This document shows positions 60,333 through 64,000 of a stretch of DNA of 64,000 nucleotides, piece by piece. The stretch covers positions 144,410 through 208,409 of the forward strand of contig JAEZFW010000069.1 in the NCBI GenBank assembly GCA_023417315.1, written 5' to 3'. The notes beneath the pieces are model-generated. The model worked only from the letters and a program-made list of their open reading frames with translations. It searched no databases and was not told the origin of the DNA. Every line of letters begins with the position of its first letter. The stretch's first letter is position 1. The position numbers and the translations under genes were made by a program. Source of the DNA: Pseudomonadota bacterium. Its GTDB lineage: Bacteria > Pseudomonadota > Gammaproteobacteria > Steroidobacterales > Steroidobacteraceae.

Positions 60333-60440
60333 CTCTAGGCTGTAGGCTGTAGGCTCTAGGCTCTAGGCTGTAGCGAGAGATGCGCGACATGCCGCGCTCA
60401 TCTGACTAACCGCTAACCTCTAACCGCTAACCGCTTCCTC
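60333..60440. repeat. Periodic-arm element (copy 22), hybrid arms
   Basis: Left arm CTCTAGG CTGTAGG (continuing CTGTAGG CTCTAGG CTCTAGG CTGTAGC), core GAGAGATGCGCGACATGCCG then CGCTCATCTGA, right arm CTAACCG CTAACCT CTAACCG CTAACCG CTTCC. The arms use different units, as in copy 11. It ends 4 nt from the rplB stop codon. Confidence 0.9.
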
Positions 60441-60444
60441 TCAA

Positions 60445-61269
60445 TCAGTTACGGCGGCGAATGATCATGCTCGCCGTGCGCTTGTTGCGACGCGTCTTCT
60501 TGCCCTTGGTGTTCCAACCCCATGGGCTCACCGGATGCGGATTACCTTGGCCGGACTTACCTTCACCACCGCCGTGCGGGTGATCGACCGGGTTCATCAC
60601 CACACCGCGCACCGTCGGGCGAATACCGCGCCAGCGAATCGCACCGGCCTTGCCGTAGCTGCGCAGGCTGTGCTCGTCGTTGCTCACCTCGCCGATCGTG
60701 GCGCGGCAATCGACGTGCACCTTACGCATCTCGGTCGAGCGCAATCGGATCGTGGCGTACGCGCCTTCGCGTGCCGCGAGCTGCGCGGAGCCGCCGGCAC
60801 TGCGCGCGAGCTGACCGCCCTTACCGGGCTTCAACTCGACGTTGTGAATCGTCGTACCGATCGGAATGTGGCGCAGCTGCATGCTGTTGCCGGGTTTGAT
60901 CGGCGCTTCAGGACCCGAGATGATCGTGTCGCCCGGGACCACACCTTTCGGCGCGATGATGTAACGGCGCTCGCCATCCGAGTACAGCACGAGCGCCAGA
61001 TGTGCCGTGCGATTCGGATCGTATTCGATGCGCTCAACCTTCCCTGCGACGCCATCTTTGTTGCGCAGGAAGTCGACGAGACGGTACTTCTGCTTGTGAC
61101 CGTTGCCTTGATGCCGAACCGTCTGACGACCGAAATGATTGCGTGCGCCGGTCGAGTTCTTACGAACGACCAACGACTCCACCGGCCCACCCTTGTGCAG
61201 GTGCGAGCGCGAGATCTTCACCTGGAAGCGTCGCCCCGGCGAGGTCGGTTTTGACTTGATCAGTGCCAT
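60445..61269 (-). CDS. rplB: 50S ribosomal protein L2
   Basis: The 274-aa peptidyl-transferase-centre protein starts MALIKSKPTSPGRRFQVKIS and has GRNHFGRQTVRHQGNGHKQK-like sequence near residue 42 and MNPVDHPHGGGEGKSGQGNP near 225, containing the conserved His. Confidence 0.98.
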   Translation of the reverse strand: MALIKSKPTSPGRRFQVKISRSHLHKGGPVESLVVRKNSTGARNHFGRQTVRHQGNGHKQKYRLVDFLRNKDGVAGKVERIEYDPNRTAHLALVLYSDGERRYIIAPKGVVPGDTIISGPEAPIKPGNSMQLRHIPIGTTIHNVELKPGKGGQLARSAGGSAQLAAREGAYATIRLRSTEMRKVHVDCRATIGEVSNDEHSLRSYGKAGAIRWRGIRPTVRGVVMNPVDHPHGGGEGKSGQGNPHPVSPWGWNTKGKKTRRNKRTASMIIRRRN

Positions 61270-61286
61270 CTTTACGTTCCTGACGC

Positions 61287-61589
61287 TTAGCCTTCGGTGC
61301 CTGTGAGCGACTCGATCTTCTGACCGGGCGCGAGGCGGACATAGGCCTTCTTGAAATCCTGCCGGCGACCGAAACGCTGACCGAAGCGCTTCGTCTTGCC
61401 TTGCGTGTTCACGACGTTCACTTCCGCGACCTTCACTTCGAACATCAGCTCGACAGCGGCCTTGATGTCCGGCTTCGTCGCATCGCGACGAACGCGGAAG
61501 ACGAAGTGATCGGCGCCTTCGGAAATGCGCGCGCTCTTCTCGGACACATGCGGTCCGATCAGCACGTTCATCAAGCTCTCTTTACTCAT
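61287..61589 (-). CDS. rplW: 50S ribosomal protein L23
   Basis: The 100-aa exit-tunnel protein has LIGPHVSEKSARISEGADHF near residue 10 and AAVELMFEVKVAEVNVVNTQ then GKTKRFGQRFGRRQDFKKAY. It overlaps the rplD stop by 4 nt (ATGA). Confidence 0.98.
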   Translation of the reverse strand: MSKESLMNVLIGPHVSEKSARISEGADHFVFRVRRDATKPDIKAAVELMFEVKVAEVNVVNTQGKTKRFGQRFGRRQDFKKAYVRLAPGQKIESLTGTEG

Positions 61590-62203
61590 GCGAGCCTCTC
61601 TTCGAGCAGACGCACCGCACCGACCGTGGCGAGCACTTTGTCGTGGCGTGCCAGACTGAGCGGGTCGAGCGCGCTGACGGGCAGCACGTCGATATACGGC
61701 AGGTTGCGAGCGGCAAGCTCGAGCTTCTCATCGAACGCTTCGACGAGGATGAGCACGTTCTGCCCGAGCTCGAGCTCGTTGAGCTTCTGCACGAGAAGCT
61801 TCGTCTTCGGAGCATCGAGCTCGATGCCATTCACGACGAGGAGCCGCTCCTGACGGGCGAGCTCCGAGAGCATCGCGCGCATTGCGCCGCGATACATCTT
61901 GCGGTTGACCTTCTGCGCGAAGTCGCGGGGCTTGGCAGCGAAAGCGCGACCGCCGCCGACCCAAATCGGGCTGCGGATCGAGCCGACGCGCGCCTGGCCG
62001 GTACCCTTCTGGCGCCATGGCTTGATGCCGCCGCCGCGTACTTCGGCTTTCGTCTTCTGCGCCTTCGTGCCTGAGCGACCTGCCGCGCGATACGCGGTCA
62101 CGACTTGATGCACGAGGGCTTCGTTGAACTCACGCGCGAACGTCGCATCGGACACTTGGAAGTCCTGCGCCTGCGCACCCTTGCTGACCAGCTTTAGATT
62201 CAT
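61586..62203 (-). CDS. rplD: 50S ribosomal protein L4
   Basis: The 205-aa product starts MNLKLVSKGAQAQDFQVSDA and has the tunnel loop KPWRQKGTGQARVGSIRSPI then WVGGGRAFAAKPRDFAQKVN near residue 61. In E. coli L4 also represses the S10 operon through its leader. Confidence 0.98.
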   Translation of the reverse strand: MNLKLVSKGAQAQDFQVSDATFAREFNEALVHQVVTAYRAAGRSGTKAQKTKAEVRGGGIKPWRQKGTGQARVGSIRSPIWVGGGRAFAAKPRDFAQKVNRKMYRGAMRAMLSELARQERLLVVNGIELDAPKTKLLVQKLNELELGQNVLILVEAFDEKLELAARNLPYIDVLPVSALDPLSLARHDKVLATVGAVRLLEERLA

Positions 62204-62229
62204 GGCGGCCTACTACTGCTGTTCCTGGG

Positions 62230-62925
62230 TTACTTCTTCGCCGGTGCCGCTGCTTTCTTCTTCGCAGCGCGCGCCGCCGCCTTGATCGACGGACGAACGA
62301 TGACTTGGCCACCTGGCGCGCCCGGTACGGCGCCGCGAATCAACAGCAGATTGCGCTCTGCATCGACGCGAACGACCTGCAAGTTCTCGATCGTGCGCCG
62401 ACGAACACCCATGTGGCCCGCCATGCGCTTGCCCGGAAATACACGACCCGGTGTCTGACGTTGACCGATGGAGCCAGGAACGCGGTGCGACACAGACGCA
62501 CCGTGAGTAGCGTAGCCGCCCGCGAAATTGTGGCGCTTCATCACGCCGGCGAAGCCTTTACCAGTCGTCGTGCCCGTGACATCGACGATCTGACCTTCTT
62601 GAAAAAGGTCGACCTTGAGCTCGCCGCCGGTCGCGAGATCCTTGCCCTCGTCGCCATTCAGGCGGAACTCGACGAGCGACTGACCCGGCGCGACCTTCAC
62701 CTTCGCGAAATGGCCGGCTTCCGCCTTGTTCAAGCGGGAGGCTTTGCGCTCGCCGACGGCCACTTGGAGGGCACGGTAGCCGTCCACTTCCTGCGTACGG
62801 ACTTGCGTAATGCGGTTCGGCAAAGCTTCGATGACGGTCACCGGTACGGTTTCGCCCGCATCGGTGAATACACGCGTCATACCGGCCTTCCGACCGACCA
62901 GACCCAGGGTCTTGGCAGCGCTCAT
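62230..62925 (-). CDS. rplC: 50S ribosomal protein L3
   Basis: The 231-aa product has GLVGRKAGMTRVFTDAGETV near residue 8 and VSHRVPGSIGQRQTPGRVFP then GKRMAGHMG near 145, with the Gln that is methylated by PrmB in other bacteria, and a short Ala/Lys-rich tail. It is preceded by a long leader with its own promoter rather than by a close rpsJ. Confidence 0.98.
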   Translation of the reverse strand: MSAAKTLGLVGRKAGMTRVFTDAGETVPVTVIEALPNRITQVRTQEVDGYRALQVAVGERKASRLNKAEAGHFAKVKVAPGQSLVEFRLNGDEGKDLATGGELKVDLFQEGQIVDVTGTTTGKGFAGVMKRHNFAGGYATHGASVSHRVPGSIGQRQTPGRVFPGKRMAGHMGVRRRTIENLQVVRVDAERNLLLIRGAVPGAPGGQVIVRPSIKAAARAAKKKAAAPAKK

Positions 62926-63210
62926 CGTTAATCCTCTTCTAAAGCGACACTAGGCCTGACGGCAGGGCCTAGCACCGCAACGGTTCAATACGCGCTCAGC
63001 TGCGATTGGCTGAGGCGGTTAAGCGAATCTTTGCTGGACCGGCAGCGCCTTAGCGGGACGCTGAATCAGACCGGTCACGCCCGAGAGTCATCTGGGCGTG
63101 GATCAGGCTAGGTAGGACCGGAAAGAGAGGCCGACCAGACACACTTCGTGTCGGTCACGCCGCTCGAGCGGTACCCCGTTAGGGCCAGACCTCGGCGCAA
63201 AGAGGCGCGA
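62926..63210 (-). promoter_or_regulatory. Structured leader of the rplC-led operon
   Basis: About 285 nt between a predicted promoter and rplC. Visible stems include CACGCCC/GGGCGTG at 63076-63100, CTAGGCC/GGCCTAG at 62950-62972 just before the rplC ribosome-binding site, and a CCGCTCGAGCGG palindrome near 63161-63172. The arrangement suggests autogenous control by a ribosomal protein, as with the L4-regulated S10 leader of E. coli, but no sequence match to that leader was recognised. Confidence 0.5.
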
Positions 63211-63238
63211 ATTATAGTGAGGTCAAACAGCTTTGCAA
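63211..63238 (-). promoter_or_regulatory. Strong sigma-70 promoter upstream of rplC
   Basis: On the minus strand TTGCAA (63238-63233), a 16-nt spacer and a perfect TATAAT (63216-63211). It would drive rplC to rplQ separately from the tuf-rpsJ transcript. Confidence 0.7.
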
Positions 63239-63240
63239 GT

Positions 63241-63262
63241 GACGAATCAACTTTGATTCGTC
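63241..63262. terminator. Palindrome GACGAATCAA-CT-TTGATTCGTC
   Basis: Perfect 10-bp inverted repeat with a 2-nt centre between the REP doublet and the rplC promoter. It could fold as a hairpin at the end of the rpsJ transcript or act as a protein-binding site. Confidence 0.5.
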
Positions 63263-63329
63263 ATCCCCGCGGAGGCGGGGGCCCATCCTGTTCGCCCTTC
63301 CCGATAGATCCCCGCCTTCGCGGGGACGA
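63261..63329. repeat. REP-type doublet
   Basis: TCATCCCCGCGGAGGCGGGG at 63261-63280 and, inverted, TCGTCCCCGCGAAGGCGGGG (63329-63310). This is the common proteobacterial palindromic REP form with a GGAG/GAAG loop, arranged as an inverted pair. Confidence 0.75.
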
Positions 63330-63330
63330 A

Positions 63331-63366
63331 TTGAGCCGTGATCCCGCGGAGCGGGATCGAGCTCAA
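63331..63366 (-). terminator. Hairpin embracing the rpsJ stop codon
   Basis: TTGAGC...GCTCAA outside GATCCCGC / GCGGGATC (8 bp, 3-nt loop). The TGA stop of rpsJ lies in the outer arm. There is no T-run. Confidence 0.5.
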
Positions 63367-63677
63367 TTCAGCTTGATCTGCACATCCACGCCCGCCGGCA
63401 GTTCCAGCTTCATGAGGGCGTCCACCGTTTTGTCGGTGGGGTTCAGAATGTCCATGAGGCGCTTATGTGTACGAATTTCGTACTGGTCCCGCGCGTCCTT
63501 GTCGGCGTGCGGGGAGATGAGCACTGTAAAGCGCTCCATTTTCGTCGGCAGCGGCACCGGGCCGCGCACCGTTGCGCCCGTGCGCTTCGCCGTCTCGACG
63601 ATTTCACGCGCCGAATTGTCGATCAGTCGATGATCGAACGCCTTCAGGCGGATGCGAATGTTTTGATTGGTTGCCAT
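63363..63677 (-). CDS. rpsJ: 30S ribosomal protein S10
   Basis: The 104-aa product starts MATNQNIRIRLKAFDHRLID and has GPVPLPTKMERFTVLISPHA near residue 41 and RTHKRLMDILNPTDKTVDAL near 73. ATG at 63677 was chosen over one four codons upstream for fit with the family (103 aa). NusE of the antitermination complex. It is 437 nt from rplC, an unusually wide gap. Confidence 0.98.
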   Translation of the reverse strand: MATNQNIRIRLKAFDHRLIDNSAREIVETAKRTGATVRGPVPLPTKMERFTVLISPHADKDARDQYEIRTHKRLMDILNPTDKTVDALMKLELPAGVDVQIKLN

Positions 63678-63750
63678 TTCGTATCTCACTACAACTGCGG
63701 GTTAAACGTTGATGCGGCCCGTAGAACCGCAGTTGCGTCCCGACAAATAT

Positions 63751-63774
63751 GCGGCAGCCGTCTCCGGCTGCCGC
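63751..63774 (-). terminator. Hairpin between tuf and rpsJ
   Basis: GCGGCAGCCG / CGGCTGCCGC, a perfect 10-bp stem with a TCTC loop, followed on the minus strand by ATATTTGTC. It may attenuate read-through from tuf into rpsJ. Confidence 0.5.
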
Positions 63775-63843
63775 GCTTACTCGGAATCCACTGGCCTAGA
63801 CGCTTTTCCTCTCGCTTCGAGAGCCCGGGCCTAGTCCCGATGG

Positions 63844-63883
63844 ATCCTCGCTTTCGCGAGGATGACCTCGCTACCGCGAGGTC
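63844..63883 (-). repeat. Tandem REP-like hairpins at the tuf 3' end
   Basis: ATCCTCGC-TTTC-GCGAGGAT (63844-63863) and GACCTCGC-TACC-GCGAGGTC (63864-63883) are adjacent, each with an 8-bp perfect stem and 4-nt loop. The second overlaps the tuf stop codon. Confidence 0.7.
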
Positions 63884-64000
63884 ACTTCAGAATCTTCGCC
63901 ACCACGCCTGCGCCAACGGTGCGGCCGCCTTCGCGGATCGCAAAGCGCAAGCCGTCTTCCATCGCGATCGGGCTGATCAGCTCCACCACCATCTTGATGT
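63882..64000 (-). CDS. tuf: Elongation factor Tu, C-terminal fragment at window edge
   Basis: The last 38 codons are visible: IKMVVELISPIAMEDGLRFA, IREGGRTVGAGVVAKILK and stop. This is the invariant C-terminus of EF-Tu domain 3. The gene continues beyond the right edge. It is upstream of rpsJ, as in the str-S10 arrangement (fusA-tuf-rpsJ). Confidence 0.97.
   Translation of the reverse strand, partial: IKMVVELISPIAMEDGLRFAIREGGRTVGAGVVAKILK

Noticed and set aside
48772..60440. CRISPR array interpretation of the regular heptamers
   Set aside because: Units are contiguous with no unique spacers of constant length, arms are short, and no cas genes are present.
48772..60440. Factor-independent terminators inside the ribosomal superoperon
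   Set aside because: Although some elements have complementary arms, none has a T-run after the stem, hybrid copies cannot pair, and the genes must be cotranscribed.
1..64000. tRNA, rRNA, transposase or phage genes
   Set aside because: None was recognised anywhere in the window.

Overview
The window looks like a GC-rich gammaproteobacterial chromosome segment, probably from the Steroidobacteraceae/Nevskiales/Xanthomonadales side of the class. This rests on E. coli-like gene orders (miaB-phoH-ybeY-corC, divergent ssb/uvrA, the S10-spc-alpha ribosomal superoperon), zinc-free long S14, zinc-type L36, soluble transhydrogenase SthA, and several large TonB-dependent receptors beside oxidative sugar-acid catabolism. 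The taxon is inferred; no rRNA or tRNA gene was seen.

Layout. (1) 1-13.5 kb, sugar-acid catabolism: partial D-mannonate dehydratase (ManD), uronate isomerase, hexuronate MFS transporter, a TonB-dependent receptor, a XylB-type SDR, an IlvD/Edd-type sugar-acid dehydratase, an SMP-30 lactonase and a BtuB-like receptor. Together these suggest outer-membrane capture of oligosaccharides, hexuronate isomerisation and mannonate dehydration, plus an oxidase-lactonase-dehydratase route for neutral aldoses. (2) 13.5-21 kb: a 1210-residue lipoprotein joining cytochrome c, a PA14-like region, a propeller and a 3-keto-disaccharide-hydrolase domain; a flippase-like membrane protein; and a secreted GH13 enzyme. 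(3) 21.2-25 kb: an uncharacterised group made of an actin-fold ATPase, a membrane-anchored peptidoglycan amidase cotranscribed with it, and a divergent coiled-coil protein. (4) 25-34 kb: LuxR-type regulator, two glutamate/dicarboxylate symporters behind uppP, then corC, ybeY, phoH and miaB. (5) 34-48 kb: ssb/uvrA, a PP-loop ATPase, GNAT, two lipoproteins (one an FAH/hydratase-family enzyme), pepQ, mscL, sthA, a third TonB receptor and apbE. (6) 48.1-64 kb, all on the minus strand: tuf(partial)-rpsJ-rplCDWB-rpsS-rplV-rpsC-rplP-rpmC-rpsQ-rplNXE-rpsN-rpsH-rplFR-rpsE-rpmD-rplO-secY-rpmJ-rpsMKD-rpoA-rplQ.

The most unusual feature is a family of intergenic elements, about 21 copies. Each has two arms of short tandem repeats with a 7-, 8- or 9-nt period around a short, loosely conserved core (AGAAG/AAGAG ... 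GC ... CTCATCT/CTCTTC-like). Nearly all begin within about 15 nt after a stop codon, and none was seen in the divergent (5'/5') intergenic regions. Twelve interrupt the normally compact ribosomal superoperon, and two run into coding sequence. All coordinates and motifs were read by eye; no database search or folding calculation was run.
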